A stretch of DNA of 59,360 nt, taken from Phycicoccus flavus. Lineage in GTDB: Bacteria; Actinomycetota; Actinomycetes; Actinomycetales; Dermatophilaceae. The position numbers were made by a program, and so were the translations under genes. Positions 25,845 to 34,707 of this stretch are shown here, in pieces. The DNA is taken from assembly GCF_004025965.2 (NCBI RefSeq), contig NZ_SAYU02000020.1, forward strand, positions 1 to 59,360, written 5' to 3'. Under the pieces are notes generated by a model. The model was given only the letters and a program-made list of their open reading frames with translations. It did not search any database and was not told the origin of the DNA. Position 1 is the stretch's first letter. Every line of letters starts with the position of its first letter.

Positions 25845-28800
25845 CGCCGCACCACCCGGGACTCGCGGCGGCCGAACGGGACGGCGAGGAAGGCGAGGAG
25901 GACGAGCCCGATGACCTGGCCCAGGTGCCACCAGCGCTGCGGGTCGGTGACCTCGATGCTCAGCCGGACGGTGCCGCGGGGCAACGGGTACGTGGGCGAG
26001 TCGGCGTCGGCCACCGGCGTGAGCACCCGGCCGTCGGCGCGGACGACGGCGTGCTCGGTCCAGCCCTGCGGCTGCGCGACGACGAGCCGGGCCCGCCGCG
26101 GCACCTCGAGGGTGGTCTCGGTGGCGGCGTTGAGGCCGGTGGTCTCGACGAGCGAGGTGCTGCCGCGGGTCTCCATCCGCAGCCGCGGCGGGGCGACGAG
26201 GGCCTGGGCGCGCTCCTGTACCGGGCTGAGCCGCCAGAGGCGCCAGCCGTCACGGGGCGAGATGCCCTGGAGGCCGTCGGTGGCGTCGAGGCGGCGCACG
26301 ACCTCGGGCACCTGGACGCCGCGGACGGCGAGCAGGTCGGCGGCGGTGGCGTCGACGAGGGCGGAGCTGCCCGGGGCGGCGGCGAGCAGGTCGGTGACCT
26401 GCCCGGCGACGGCGGTGTCGGCGGCGCCGGGCACCGGGAAGGCCCGGACGAGCTCGGCGTCCTCGCGGCCGACGAACCGGTAGGCGGCGCCGGAGGTGCC
26501 GGGGACGACGAAGAGCGACCGGGTGGCGAAGGCGCCGGAGGCCTGGTCGACCGAGACCGCCGGCCGCGGGTCGCGCCACGGCGTGAGCGAGGAGCCGAGG
26601 GTGGCGAGGACCGCCCCGGCGGCGAGCGCCGCGACCGAGGCGGCCGCCAGCCCGGTGCCACTACGGACGGCGAGGAGGCGGACGCGGCCGCGGGAAGCGA
26701 CGGGCAGCGCGTCGAGGCCGTGGACCAGCGCGAGGACGAGGACGAGGACGACCGGCAGCAGCAGCGTGCCCGCCCAGGGGGTGATGGCGGCGCCGGCGGG
26801 CTCGGCGCCCGAGGGCACGGTGCCGAGCCGCACCCGGGGCGCGAGGAGGGCGACGGCGAGCAGCACGGGCAGGAGGAGGGCGAGCGTCGTGGGCGCGCCC
26901 CGCCAGCGACGCCGGCCGGCCAGGGCCGCGACGCCCGCGACGACGAGCGGCGCGGAGGTCCAGAAGGGCGGCGTGCCGGTGCCGCCGGGGTCGAGGAGGG
27001 CGAGGCGCCAGGGCTCCGGGACCTCGCCGCCCCACTGGGCGAGCCCCACCCCGGCGACGAGCGCGGGCCAGCCGGCGGGGACCTGGGTGAGCAGCCACGG
27101 GGCGAGCAGCGCGGCGGGCACGAGCGCGGCGATGAGGGCGTGGACCGTGACGCCGCGCCGGACGACCGCCAGGACGAGCGCGGCGAGCACGGCCGGGGCA
27201 GCGAACACCGGCGCGAAGGCGCCGAGCACGGTGACGGCCAGGGCCGTCGCGAAGGCGGTGGTGGCGGTGGCCCGCCGGTTGGCGAGCAGCCACAGCCCCG
27301 CCCCGACGCCCGGCAGCAGCAGGGCGGCGACGACGGCGCCGAGCCGGCCCTGGGCGACCGCGCCGACGACCGGCGCCGAGCAGGCCCAGGCCACGGCGCC
27401 GAGGGTGCGCACCCAGCGACCGCGGGCCGCGACCCGCAGCGCGAGGTAGGCCGAGAACGCGGCCATCGGCATCGCGAGCAGGACGAGGACGCCGACGACG
27501 AGCCCGCCGGGCGAGACGGGCTGCGGCAGCAGCGGGACGTGGTCGACGAGCCAGGCGGGGGCGGCGAGCAGCACCGACGACGGGCCGGCGGGGTCCGGTC
27601 CGCCGAGCCCCGGGCCGGACCAGCCGTCGCGCCAGGCGTGCCACAGCGCCGCGGCGTCGGCCCGGGCGCCGACGAGCTCGCCGCCGGTGAGCCCGCCGGA
27701 CAGGCCGGTGACGACGCCGAGCCCGAGCGAGCGGCCGGCGGCGACCGCCACGGCGAGGGTGGCGGCGACGGCGACGACCCCCGGGTGCCGGACGACCTTG
27801 ACGACCCACGAGCGCGGGTTGAGGTCCGCCGACGCGTCGCCGATGGGCGGCTGCGGCGGGACGAGGGCGTGGTGCACCGCGTCGCCCCAGCCGGTGAGCA
27901 CGGCCCGGCGCGGCTCGAAGAGCATCGCGAGGTCGCGGCGGCGGACCTCGGGCCGGTTGCGGGTGCGCCAGCGGGCGCTCGCGCCGCGCACCGGGTCCAG
28001 GGAGGTGAGGGCGGTGAGCTCGGCCCAGGCCGCCCGCGGCCGCTTGAGCAGCAGCAGGCCGAGCGCGGCGAGCACGGAGGTGACGGCGACCCAGGCGGCG
28101 AGGAACGGCGCGGACCACCACGGCGCCCGGGCCAGGGCCACCCGGCGGGCCGAGCGGCGGCGCCCGGCGCTCGTCGCGGTGGCGACGGCGACGCCGGGCT
28201 CGGAGCGCACCCGCGAGGACGGGACGACGACGACGCGCCGGCCGCTCAGCTGGGCGCGCCAGCCGAGGTCGAGGTCGGCGCCGACGTCGCCGAAGCTCGT
28301 CTCCCAGCCGCGCAGCCCGAGGAGGAGGTCGCGTTCGACGAGGGAGCCGGCGAAGGGGACGGCGAGGACGTCGGTCGTCGCGTCGTACTGGCCCTGGTCG
28401 GGCTCGCCGGGCAGCGGCCGCGACAGCAGCCGCCCGCCGCGGGTGGTGCGGATGGACAGGGCGCGTAGCCGGTTCGGCAGCTGGGCGTCGACGTGCTTGG
28501 GCCCGACGAGACCGGTGGAGGGCGAGCGGCGCCAGGCGTCGACGAGCCGGACCAGGGCGGTCGGCTCGGGCGCGGTGCCGACCGGGAGGAACCACAGCAG
28601 CGACGGGGCGTCCTCGGGCGCCGGCCGGGACTTCACGACCCGGTAGGCGGCGGTCCGGGCGGTGAGCCGGGGGTCGACGGCCACGACCTCGACCGGGACC
28701 CGGTGCCGCTCGGCGACGACGGCCACGAGGTCGGCCAGCGTCGGCCCGGGCGTGCCGTCGGGTCCCGGTCTCGTGCTGCCGTCGCTGCGGTCGACGACGA

Positions 28801-28963
28801 GGACCTCGTCGGGCAGCAGCGACTGCGCGAGGGCGGCGTCGAGCGTCTCGGCGGCGCCGGCGGGGTCGCGGCGGCTGACGAGCACCGCGGTGACGACCGG
28901 GGGCCGGGCCCCGGCGACGGCGGCCGCGGCGGCGTCCTCGGGGCGCGAGGGGGCCAGCGTCAT
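25841..28963 (-). CDS. Giant GT2 glycosyltransferase with multi-pass membrane domain
   Basis: 1,040 residues. Residues about 20-265 form a family 2 (GT-A) glycosyltransferase (VTAVLVSRRDP, DEVLVVDRSDG, acceptor-side FGDVGADLDLGWRAQL); about 12-14 membrane helices follow (290-790) and then an extracytoplasmic C-terminal domain with a last helix at about 1012-1032. This matches the conserved actinobacterial membrane glycosyltransferase next to whiB2 and DUF5719, thought to add sugars to a wall or arabinogalactan-type polymer; the exact product is unknown. ATG 28963 lies 31 bp after the whiB2 stop, and the stop overlaps DUF5719, so whiB2 may head this operon. Confidence 0.88.
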   Translation of the reverse strand: MTLAPSRPEDAAAAAVAGARPPVVTAVLVSRRDPAGAAETLDAALAQSLLPDEVLVVDRSDGSTRPGPDGTPGPTLADLVAVVAERHRVPVEVVAVDPRLTARTAAYRVVKSRPAPEDAPSLLWFLPVGTAPEPTALVRLVDAWRRSPSTGLVGPKHVDAQLPNRLRALSIRTTRGGRLLSRPLPGEPDQGQYDATTDVLAVPFAGSLVERDLLLGLRGWETSFGDVGADLDLGWRAQLSGRRVVVVPSSRVRSEPGVAVATATSAGRRRSARRVALARAPWWSAPFLAAWVAVTSVLAALGLLLLKRPRAAWAELTALTSLDPVRGASARWRTRNRPEVRRRDLAMLFEPRRAVLTGWGDAVHHALVPPQPPIGDASADLNPRSWVVKVVRHPGVVAVAATLAVAVAAGRSLGLGVVTGLSGGLTGGELVGARADAAALWHAWRDGWSGPGLGGPDPAGPSSVLLAAPAWLVDHVPLLPQPVSPGGLVVGVLVLLAMPMAAFSAYLALRVAARGRWVRTLGAVAWACSAPVVGAVAQGRLGAVVAALLLPGVGAGLWLLANRRATATTAFATALAVTVLGAFAPVFAAPAVLAALVLAVVRRGVTVHALIAALVPAALLAPWLLTQVPAGWPALVAGVGLAQWGGEVPEPWRLALLDPGGTGTPPFWTSAPLVVAGVAALAGRRRWRGAPTTLALLLPVLLAVALLAPRVRLGTVPSGAEPAGAAITPWAGTLLLPVVLVLVLALVHGLDALPVASRGRVRLLAVRSGTGLAAASVAALAAGAVLATLGSSLTPWRDPRPAVSVDQASGAFATRSLFVVPGTSGAAYRFVGREDAELVRAFPVPGAADTAVAGQVTDLLAAAPGSSALVDATAADLLAVRGVQVPEVVRRLDATDGLQGISPRDGWRLWRLSPVQERAQALVAPPRLRMETRGSTSLVETTGLNAATETTLEVPRRARLVVAQPQGWTEHAVVRADGRVLTPVADADSPTYPLPRGTVRLSIEVTDPQRWWHLGQVIGLVLLAFLAVPFGRRESRVVRR

Positions 28964-28994
28964 GGACGGCGGGGCGGCGCGGAGGGCCGGGCCC

Positions 28995-29270
28995 TCAGAC
29001 CGCGCGCTTCTTCAGCTTGCGCCGCTCGCGCTCGGACAGCCCGCCCCAGATGCCGAAGCGCTCGTCGTTGGAGAGCGCGTACTCGAGGCACTCCGAGCGC
29101 ACCTCGCACGAGACGCACACCTTCTTCGCCTCGCGGGTGGACCCGCCCTTCTCGGGGAAGAACGCCTCCGGGTCGGTCTGCGCGCAGAGGGAGCGCTCCT
29201 GCCAGGACAGCGCACCCTCCTCCGGCTCGACGTCCCCGAGCAGTCCCTCGACCAGATACAGCTCCTGCAT
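28995..29270 (-). CDS. whiB2: WhiB-family iron-sulfur transcription factor
   Basis: 91 residues. The four cysteines of the [4Fe-4S] cluster are in SLCAQTD and KKVCVSCEVRSECLEYAL; GIWGGLSERERRKLKKRAV is the family turn and basic C-terminal tail. WhiB proteins bind the primary sigma factor and control cell division and envelope genes. The assignment to the WhiB2/WhmD type rests on the position next to fbiA and the glycosyltransferase/DUF5719/DUF3499/manB genes, as in M. tuberculosis Rv3257c-Rv3262. ATG 29270 follows GAGGAGGCACC. The intergenic region upstream is the least GC-rich stretch nearby, as expected for a regulated promoter. Confidence 0.92.
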   Translation of the reverse strand: MQELYLVEGLLGDVEPEEGALSWQERSLCAQTDPEAFFPEKGGSTREAKKVCVSCEVRSECLEYALSNDERFGIWGGLSERERRKLKKRAV

Positions 29271-29331
29271 GGTGCCTCCTCGACCCTCGACCCTCGTCCC
29301 CCGGGCGGTCCCTCCGGAGTACATGCATGGA

Positions 29332-29361
29332 ATTACACGCGTGTCATGCCGCGCTCGTCAA
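29332..29361 (-). promoter_or_regulatory. whiB2 promoter with overlapping palindrome
   Basis: On the minus strand TTGACG (29361 to 29356) and TGTAAT (29337 to 29332) are 18 bp apart. The perfect palindrome ACACGCGTGT (29335-29344) overlaps the -10 box and ATGCAT (29323-29328) lies just downstream; either could be a regulator site. The 5' leader would be about 55 nt and ends in GAGGAGG. Confidence 0.5.
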
Positions 29362-29537
29362 GCCGTTCGGTGTTATCGGTCCGATTTCTCCGTGTCGGTG
29401 GTCTGTGGTACGGACTCGGCCGCGGACCCCGCGGAGGTCGGGCCCGGCCCGGGGTCGCCCGGCCGGCCCCCCGGACGGCGGCCGGTGTCGGTCCACCGTG
29501 TGCCGCGCGGCCCGGCCGGGCTGACAGACTGGCGGAC

Positions 29538-30515
29538 ATGCGCATCACGGCCATCGCCGGGGGTGTCGGCGGCGCCCGCTTCGTCCGCGGGCTCCGGCAC
29601 CACCTGGACACCACCCCGGGCCTCGCCGACGCCGAGGTCACCGTCGTCGCCAACACCGGCGACGACATCACCCTCTTCGGGCTGCGGGTCTGCCCGGACG
29701 TCGACACCCTCCTCTACACCCTCGGCGGCGGGGTCGAGGAGAGCCAGGGCTGGGGCCGGTCCGACGAGGGCCACCGGGTGCAGGAGGAGCTCGCCGCGTA
29801 CGGCGTCGCGCCGCAGTGGTTCGGCCTCGGCGACCGCGACATCGGCACCCACGTCGCCCGGTCGCTGTGGCTCTCGCAGGGGCTCACGCCCTCCGAGGTG
29901 ACCGCCCGGCTCGCACGGCGCTGGGGGCTCCCGGACCGCCGCATCCGGCTGCTGCCGATGACCGACACCCCGGTCGAGACGCACGTCGTCGTCGACGACG
30001 AGGACGGCGGCGAGCGCGCGATCCACTTCCAGGAGTGGTGGGTCCGGCACCAGGCGTCGCTGCCCGCCCGCCGCTTCGTCGTCGCCGGGCTGGACCGGGC
30101 GGCCGCGGCGCCGGGCGTCCTCGACGCCATCCGGCAGGCCGACGTCGTCCTCCTGCCGCCGAGCAACCCGGTCGTCTCCATCGGCATCGTCCTCGGCGTC
30201 CCCGGGGTCCGCGACGCGCTGCGCGGGACGGCGGCGCCGGTCGTCGGGGTCTCGCCGCTCATCTCCGGCCGCCCCGTGCGTGGGCACGCCGACGCCTGCC
30301 TCGCGGCCATCGGGGTCGAGTCGACCGCGGCGGCCGTCGGCGGGCTCTACGAGGACTTCCTCGACGCCTGGCTCGTCGACCCCGCGGACGCCGGCACCGT
30401 CTTGGCCCGGGCGCGGGTCGAGCCGTTCGACGGTCCGCTGCTCATGTCCGACGTCCCCGCCACCGGCCGTATCGCGGCGCACGCCCTGCGGCTCGCGACC
30501 GCCGTCGCCGCGTGA
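29538..30515 (+). CDS. fbiA: 2-phospho-L-lactate / phosphoenolpyruvyl transferase of F420 synthesis (CofD/FbiA)
   Basis: 325 residues. FbiA transfers the phospholactyl or phosphoenolpyruvyl group from its guanylyl carrier to Fo, giving (dehydro-)F420-0. Landmarks: nucleotide loop [13 protein letters not shown] at the N-terminus, [46 protein letters not shown] and [19 protein letters not shown] 29538 lies 7 nt behind CAGACT, a near-match to the leaderless -10 box. It overlaps fbiB by 4 bp (GTGA) and is divergent from whiB2, the same arrangement as in mycobacteria. It indicates that the organism makes F420. Confidence 0.93.
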   Translation: MRITAIAGGVGGARFVRGLRHHLDTTPGLADAEVTVVANTGDDITLFGLRVCPDVDTLLYTLGGGVEESQGWGRSDEGHRVQEELAAYGVAPQWFGLGDRDIGTHVARSLWLSQGLTPSEVTARLARRWGLPDRRIRLLPMTDTPVETHVVVDDEDGGERAIHFQEWWVRHQASLPARRFVVAGLDRAAAAPGVLDAIRQADVVLLPPSNPVVSIGIVLGVPGVRDALRGTAAPVVGVSPLISGRPVRGHADACLAAIGVESTAAAVGGLYEDFLDAWLVDPADAGTVLARARVEPFDGPLLMSDVPATGRIAAHALRLATAVAA

Positions 30516-31603
30516 GCGCAGCCGCCTCCCGGGTCGAGGTGCACGCCCTGACCGGCGTGCCCGAGGTGCGGACGGGCGACGACCTCGCGCGGCTGCTGCT
30601 GGCCGCGCTGGCCTCGTCCGAGTCGGCCCTCTCCCCCGGCGACTGCCTCGTCGTGTCGAGCAAGGTCGTCTCCAAGGCGCGCGGTCTCACCTGGGACGGT
30701 GACCGAGCGTCGGCGGTCGAGGCGCACACCCGGCGGGTCGTCGCCGAGCGCGTGGGGACGACCGGCGCGGTGACCCGGGTCGTCGAGTCCGTCGCCGGGC
30801 CGGTCATGGCCGCCGCCGGGGTCGACGCGTCGAACACCGGCCCCGACGACGCCGTGCTGCTGCTGCCCGAGGACCCCGACGCCGAGGCGGCGGCACTGCG
30901 CGCGGCGCTCCTGCGCGCTGCGGACCTGCCCGAGGACACGCCGCTCGGGGTCGTGCTGTCCGACACCGCCGGGCGTCCGTGGCGGGCGGGCCTCACCGAC
31001 TTCGCGCTCGGCGCCGCCGGGATGGTCGTGCTCGACGACCTGCGCGGCGGGGTCGACCACGACGGCCGGCCGCTGCTCGTCACCGCGCGGGCCGTCGCCG
31101 ACGAGGTCGCCGCGGCCGCCGACCTCGTCAAGGGCAAGGCCGACGGCGTGCCGGCCGCGCTCGTCCGCGGGCTGCCGGCGTCCTGGTTCGCGGTCGGCCC
31201 CGAGGACGACGCCGGGGCCGCGGCGCTGGTCCGGCTCGGGCCGGGCGACTGGTTCGCCACGGGGCACGTCGAGGCGTTACGGGCGGCCCTCGGGGTGGCG
31301 CCGGGGTCGGCGGCGTCGGACGAGGTCGGCGTGCGCTCCGTCGTGCCGGAGCCGCTCGGGGTGCGGGTCGGGCGGGTCGTCGCCCTCGCACTGCACGGGG
31401 TCCCGGACGGCTCGGCCGACGTCGCCGTGGACGCCGACGGCGCCGACGTCGGCCTGGCCGCGCCGGACGGCTACGACCTCGGGCGGCTCGTCGTCCGGCT
31501 GGAGGTGGCGGCGGCGTCCGAGGACCTCATGGCCGACGTCGCCTCGCGGACCGGGTCGGGCGTCACGGTGCGGCTCACGAGCCTGCCGACTCCTGGGCCC
31601 TGA
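30512..31603 (+). CDS. fbiB: F420-0:gamma-glutamyl ligase (CofE/FbiB), no recognisable nitroreductase domain
   Basis: 363 residues from GTG 30512. Residues 1-235 are a complete CofE ligase: [47 protein letters not shown] and [19 protein letters not shown]. The enzyme adds glutamates to F420-0 using GTP. Mycobacterial FbiB (about 448 residues) carries an FMN nitroreductase domain that reduces dehydro-F420; here only about 125 residues follow and they lack its motifs, reading instead as a small Asp/Val/Ala-rich domain. Dehydro-F420 reduction may be done by a separate protein. Its 3' end overlaps the convergent lipoprotein gene by 29 bp. Confidence 0.88.
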   Translation: MSAAASRVEVHALTGVPEVRTGDDLARLLLAALASSESALSPGDCLVVSSKVVSKARGLTWDGDRASAVEAHTRRVVAERVGTTGAVTRVVESVAGPVMAAAGVDASNTGPDDAVLLLPEDPDAEAAALRAALLRAADLPEDTPLGVVLSDTAGRPWRAGLTDFALGAAGMVVLDDLRGGVDHDGRPLLVTARAVADEVAAAADLVKGKADGVPAALVRGLPASWFAVGPEDDAGAAALVRLGPGDWFATGHVEALRAALGVAPGSAASDEVGVRSVVPEPLGVRVGRVVALALHGVPDGSADVAVDADGADVGLAAPDGYDLGRLVVRLEVAAASEDLMADVASRTGSGVTVRLTSLPTPGP

Positions 31604-32417
31604 ACGCGGCCGCGACCGCCTCGCCCATCGTCCAGACGCGGTCCGGCGGCGGTGCCTGCACTCGGGGGACCTGCGCGCCGTAACGCCAGGTGATGCGGCG
31701 TGCGGCGGCGGGGTCGTCGGTCTCGATCGCCAGCACCCGGGCGTCGTCGCCGACGGTCCACGTCGTCGTCGTCGTGGGCCTCGTCGGGTTGGCGATCTCC
31801 AGCGTGAGCCACGGTCCGGAGCTCCCCCGGCCCCAGGCCGCCTGGTCGAGCACGACGCGCAGCCGGGTACGGCCGCCCTCGCGGCCGAGCACCTCGACGG
31901 GTGCGCCGGGGGCCAGCTCGAAGAGGTCGGGCACCCAGGCCAGCCTGGTGGCGATGCCGCGCACGGTCTCGTCGGCGAGGGCGTCCTCGCGCACCCAGCG
32001 GTCGGCCGGGACGAGCCCGTGGAAGATGTCGCCCGCGCGCAGGTACACCGCGTCGGGAGTGATGACGGAGACGACCTGCGCCTCGCCCGGGCGATCCTCG
32101 TCCGGGCCGAGGGTGGCCACCCACCGCTCGCCCCCGACCGTCGAGGAGCGGACGCCCGGCCCGTCCGCGCTCCCCGTCGGGTCCTTCCACGACGCCTCCC
32201 AGGACCCGTCGCGCCGCGCGGCGGCGTCGAGGACGCCGGCCGCGTCCTTGAACGGCACGCTGGTCCCGACCGGCGCCTCGGTGAGCAGCGACGGGCTCAG
32301 GTCAGGCCCGCCGTCGCCGGCCTCGCCCCCGGACGGCGTGGGCGACGCCGACGAACAGCCCGCCAGAGCCAGCACGGCCACCGAGCACAGCACAGTGATC
32401 CCCAACCCCCGGTTCAT
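31575..32417 (-). CDS. Lipoprotein, possibly LppX/LprG-like
   Basis: 280 residues with a lipoprotein signal: [15 protein letters not shown] followed by lipobox LALAGC (lipidated Cys at about 20), then a Ser/Pro/Gly linker. The mature domain contains a repeated beta-strand pattern with [36 protein letters not shown] and [18 protein letters not shown], resembling the half-barrel of LppX/LprG/LprA lipid carriers; that is a weak assignment. ATG 32417 is 6 nt behind a TAGCCT box. It is convergent with, and overlaps, fbiB. Confidence 0.75.
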   Translation of the reverse strand: MNRGLGITVLCSVAVLALAGCSSASPTPSGGEAGDGGPDLSPSLLTEAPVGTSVPFKDAAGVLDAAARRDGSWEASWKDPTGSADGPGVRSSTVGGERWVATLGPDEDRPGEAQVVSVITPDAVYLRAGDIFHGLVPADRWVREDALADETVRGIATRLAWVPDLFELAPGAPVEVLGREGGRTRLRVVLDQAAWGRGSSGPWLTLEIANPTRPTTTTTWTVGDDARVLAIETDDPAAARRITWRYGAQVPRVQAPPPDRVWTMGEAVAAAFRAQESAGS

Positions 32418-32423
32418 GCGCCG

Positions 32424-32429
32424 AGGCTA
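32424..32429 (-). promoter_or_regulatory. -10 box of the leaderless lipoprotein mRNA
   Basis: TAGCCT on the minus strand lies 6 nt before ATG 32417 with no Shine-Dalgarno sequence. The promoter sits at the edge of the repeat-rich intergenic region. Confidence 0.45.
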
Positions 32430-32450
32430 ACCCGCGCCGGCCGTCCCCCG

Positions 32451-32614
32451 CAGTCCCTCCGCTCACTCCCCCCAGCCCCTCACCCCTGTTCCCGCGCAGC
32501 CGAACACCCGTCGCAGCCCCTCCGCTCACTCCCCCCAGCCCCTCACCCCTGTTCCCGCGCAGCCCCTCATCCCTGTTCCCGCGCAGCCGAACACCCGTCG
32601 CAGCCCCTCCGCCC
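32451..32614. repeat. 63-bp tandem repeat, two and a half copies
   Basis: A 63-bp unit starting CAGYCCCTCCGCTCACTCC at 32451 recurs at 32514 almost unchanged; a partial third copy (CCCTCATCCCTGTTCCCGCG onward) runs to about 32614. The unit is pyrimidine-rich on the plus strand. No gene is supported here. Confidence 0.75.
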
Positions 32615-32628
32615 CAGGTCCCCGTCCC

Positions 32629-32674
32629 CGTCCCACGGCGCACATGCCGTCCGTCCCACGGCGCACATGCCGTC
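32629..32674. repeat. 23-bp perfect tandem duplication
   Basis: The 23-bp unit beginning CGTCCCACGGCGCACATG occurs twice head to tail at 32629-32651 and 32652-32674 without a mismatch. It is part of the layered repeat region between the lipoprotein and AlkA genes. Confidence 0.75.
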
Positions 32675-32715
32675 CGCCCCACGTTGCCGCCCCGTCGCCC
32701 CTTCCCGCCCCGCCG

Positions 32716-32960
32716 CACTTTCTCGCCTGATCCCGGAACCTTGGGGTTCGCGCACCTTCGGAACCCCGGCGAACCCGAACCTTCCGGGATCAGGCGAGAA
32801 AGTTGCGGGCGTCGGCGGGGGTCGAGCGGCTTGCGAAGCCCGGCGAACCCGAACCTTGCGGGATCAGGCGAGAAAGTTGCGGGCGTCGGCGGGGTCGCGC
32901 GGCCTCTGAAGCCCGGCGAACCCGAAACTTGCGGGATCAGGCGAGAAAGGTGCGACGGGG
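32716..32960. repeat. 73-74 bp direct repeats with one inverted copy (GGGATCAGGCGAGAAAG family)
   Basis: Three direct copies start at 32761, 32835 and 32908, each with GGCGAACCCGAA then GGGATCAGGCGAGAAA. An inverted copy lies at 32716-32768. The arms 32718-32738 and 32782-32802 are a perfect 21-bp inverted repeat, able to fold as a hairpin with a 43-nt loop. The region from 32418 to 32960 has no supported gene; it consists almost wholly of repeats. Confidence 0.75.
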
Positions 32961-33896
32961 TCAGCGGCCGCGGGTCGGCAGGTGGGTGGGGGTCGACATG
33001 CGCGGGCCGCGGCGGGGACGGTGGTGGCCGCCGAGCTCGAGCAGCCGCTGGACCCGGTAGCGGTGCCCGCGCCACGGCTCGAGCAGCTCCGCGAGGGCGT
33101 CGTCGTCCTGCGGGGTGCCGGTGAGCGCCCAGGTCATGTCTTTGGCGACGTGGTAGTCGCCGAAGCTCACCTCGTCGGGCAGGCCGAGCGCCCGCTGCGC
33201 GACCTCGGCCCAGGTCCACCGCCCGACCCCGGGGACCGCCGTGAGCCGGGCCCGGGCGGCGTCGGCGGGCATGGCGGCGCACTCCTCGAGCCGTCCCGCG
33301 TAGCGCACGACGGCCGACACGGTCCGCGAGCGCCCCGGGTCGACGCCGGCCGCCAGCCACTCCCACGACGGCACGGCGGCCCAGCCGGCGGGCGTCGGGG
33401 GCACGGCGAGCCCGAGCTCGGGCCCCGGGCCGGGGGCGGGCTCGCCGAAGCGCCGGACGAGCCGGCGGTACCCCGCGAACGCCTCCTTGCCGGTGACCTT
33501 CTGCTCGATGACCGACGCCACGAGGTTCTGCACGACGAGGCCGGACCGCGGGACCCGCCACCCCGGCCGCCGGCGCCACTCCTCGCGCACCAGCGGGTGC
33601 AGGTCGGCGTCGAACCCGGAGCAGTCGTCCTCCTCGCCGAGCAGGGCCGGCACCTGGTCGAGCATCCAGGACGCGCCGCCGCCCCAGGCCTGCGCCCGTA
33701 CCTCGTGACCGTGGCCCCCGGGGGCCGACAGCCGCAGCGTCACCGGACCGTCCGGGGTGCGCCAGCCGAACCACCAGCCGGCATCGTCGCGTCGGCTCGT
33801 GGGGTCGCCGGCGCCGCGCCGGAAGATCGACACGACCGCGCCCACGGGGACCGGACGCGAGGCACGGACCACGCGCACCGCCCCGTCCGCGGTCAC
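32961..33896 (-). CDS. DNA-3-methyladenine glycosylase II-type (AlkA/HhH-GPD) protein
   Basis: 311 residues. It removes alkylated bases from DNA. The C-terminal two-thirds carries the helix-hairpin-helix LTAVPGVGRWTWAEVAQRALG and the downstream catalytic-region aspartate in SFGDYHVAKDMTW; LVVQNLVASVIEQKVTGKEA is the conserved start of the GPD fold. The N-terminal 100 residues resemble the AlkA beta domain. GTG 33896 follows the methyltransferase stop by 7 bp; no other start fits. It is the last gene of a glycan-assembly operon, an odd place for a repair enzyme, so it probably just benefits from read-through. Confidence in the fold is high, in substrate range moderate. Confidence 0.85.
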   Translation of the reverse strand: MTADGAVRVVRASRPVPVGAVVSIFRRGAGDPTSRRDDAGWWFGWRTPDGPVTLRLSAPGGHGHEVRAQAWGGGASWMLDQVPALLGEEDDCSGFDADLHPLVREEWRRRPGWRVPRSGLVVQNLVASVIEQKVTGKEAFAGYRRLVRRFGEPAPGPGPELGLAVPPTPAGWAAVPSWEWLAAGVDPGRSRTVSAVVRYAGRLEECAAMPADAARARLTAVPGVGRWTWAEVAQRALGLPDEVSFGDYHVAKDMTWALTGTPQDDDALAELLEPWRGHRYRVQRLLELGGHHRPRRGPRMSTPTHLPTRGR

Positions 33897-33903
33897 CGCC
33901 GGG

Positions 33904-34707
33904 TCACCCCACGTGCCGGGGGGCCACCCGCAGCGGCGGCCCGGCGGGCGCCGCCCGGCCCTTGAACGCGACCCAGACGTAGGTCGGCACGAGCGGCAGG
34001 CCGGCCGCCAGCACCCGCTCGGGCACCCGCGCCGCCCACGCCGGGACGTTGTCCCCGGCGGCGAACGCCTCGGGGTCGGCGAGCACCGGCAGCGTGTAGT
34101 CCCAGACGTCGTAGTGGGCGAACAGCCGCCGCAGCCCGGCCGGCGTGTAGTAGCGCTCGTAGTACTCGCTGCCGCGCCGGGTGAGGCGCATGTAGCGGTC
34201 GGCGGCCGGCCGCGGCAGCCAGGACAGGAACGGGAGCCGGTGGTGCGGCTCGACCACCTGCCAGCGGTGCCCGACGCCGAGGTAGAGCAGCCCGCCCGGC
34301 CGCAGCACCCGGTGGATGTCGGCGACGACGGCCTCGGGGTCGACGACGTGCTCGTAGATGTGGTTGAGGACCGCGACGTCGACCGAGCCGTCCTCGAAGG
34401 GCAGGTCCTCCCCGCGGGCCAGCCGGAAGTCGACGCGCTCACCGAAGCGGGCGCGCGCCTTCGCCAGCCCCGGCTCGTCGATGTCGACCCCGCTCGTGCG
34501 GGCGCCGGCCAGGGCGAGCTCGTCGGCGATGAACCCCGCGGAGCACCCGACGTCGACCGCCGTCAGGCCGCCGAGGTCCGCCACCCCGAGGGCGTGCCGG
34601 ACGACGGCGACGATCTTCGCCGCCTTCTGCCGGCGCCCCTCCTCGTCGAGCATCTTCGCCATCGACTCGGAGTAGGCCAGCTGCTCGTCCCGCTGCCGTT
34701 CGCTCAC
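33904..34707 (-). CDS. SAM-dependent class I methyltransferase
   Basis: 267 residues. SAM-binding motif I is VDVGCSAGFIADELA, the ribose-binding acidic residue is in SGVDIDEPGL, and motif IV/post-motifs read VDVAVLNHIYEHVVDP and LRPGGLLYLG. This is a Methyltransf_11/Ubie-like fold with a C-terminal extension (YERYYTPAGLRRLFAHYD) seen in enzymes of surface-glycan clusters. GTG 34707 overlaps the upstream membrane-protein stop. A TAGGAT box 7 nt before the start could give an additional leaderless transcript, but it lies inside the upstream gene. The likely substrate is a sugar or lipid-linked glycan, by context. Confidence 0.85.
   Translation of the reverse strand: MSERQRDEQLAYSESMAKMLDEEGRRQKAAKIVAVVRHALGVADLGGLTAVDVGCSAGFIADELALAGARTSGVDIDEPGLAKARARFGERVDFRLARGEDLPFEDGSVDVAVLNHIYEHVVDPEAVVADIHRVLRPGGLLYLGVGHRWQVVEPHHRLPFLSWLPRPAADRYMRLTRRGSEYYERYYTPAGLRRLFAHYDVWDYTLPVLADPEAFAAGDNVPAWAARVPERVLAAGLPLVPTYVWVAFKGRAAPAGPPLRVAPRHVG

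Noticed and set aside
32418-32960. Possible CRISPR array
   Set aside because: Repeat units differ in length and sequence (63, 23 and 73-74 bp), spacers are not uniform and unique, and no cas gene is present.
32302-33774. Minus-strand open frame of 490 codons across the repeat array and AlkA gene
   Set aside because: It reads the AlkA gene in the wrong frame, and the repeat part is translated only because its period is a multiple of three; no ribosome site or homologue.
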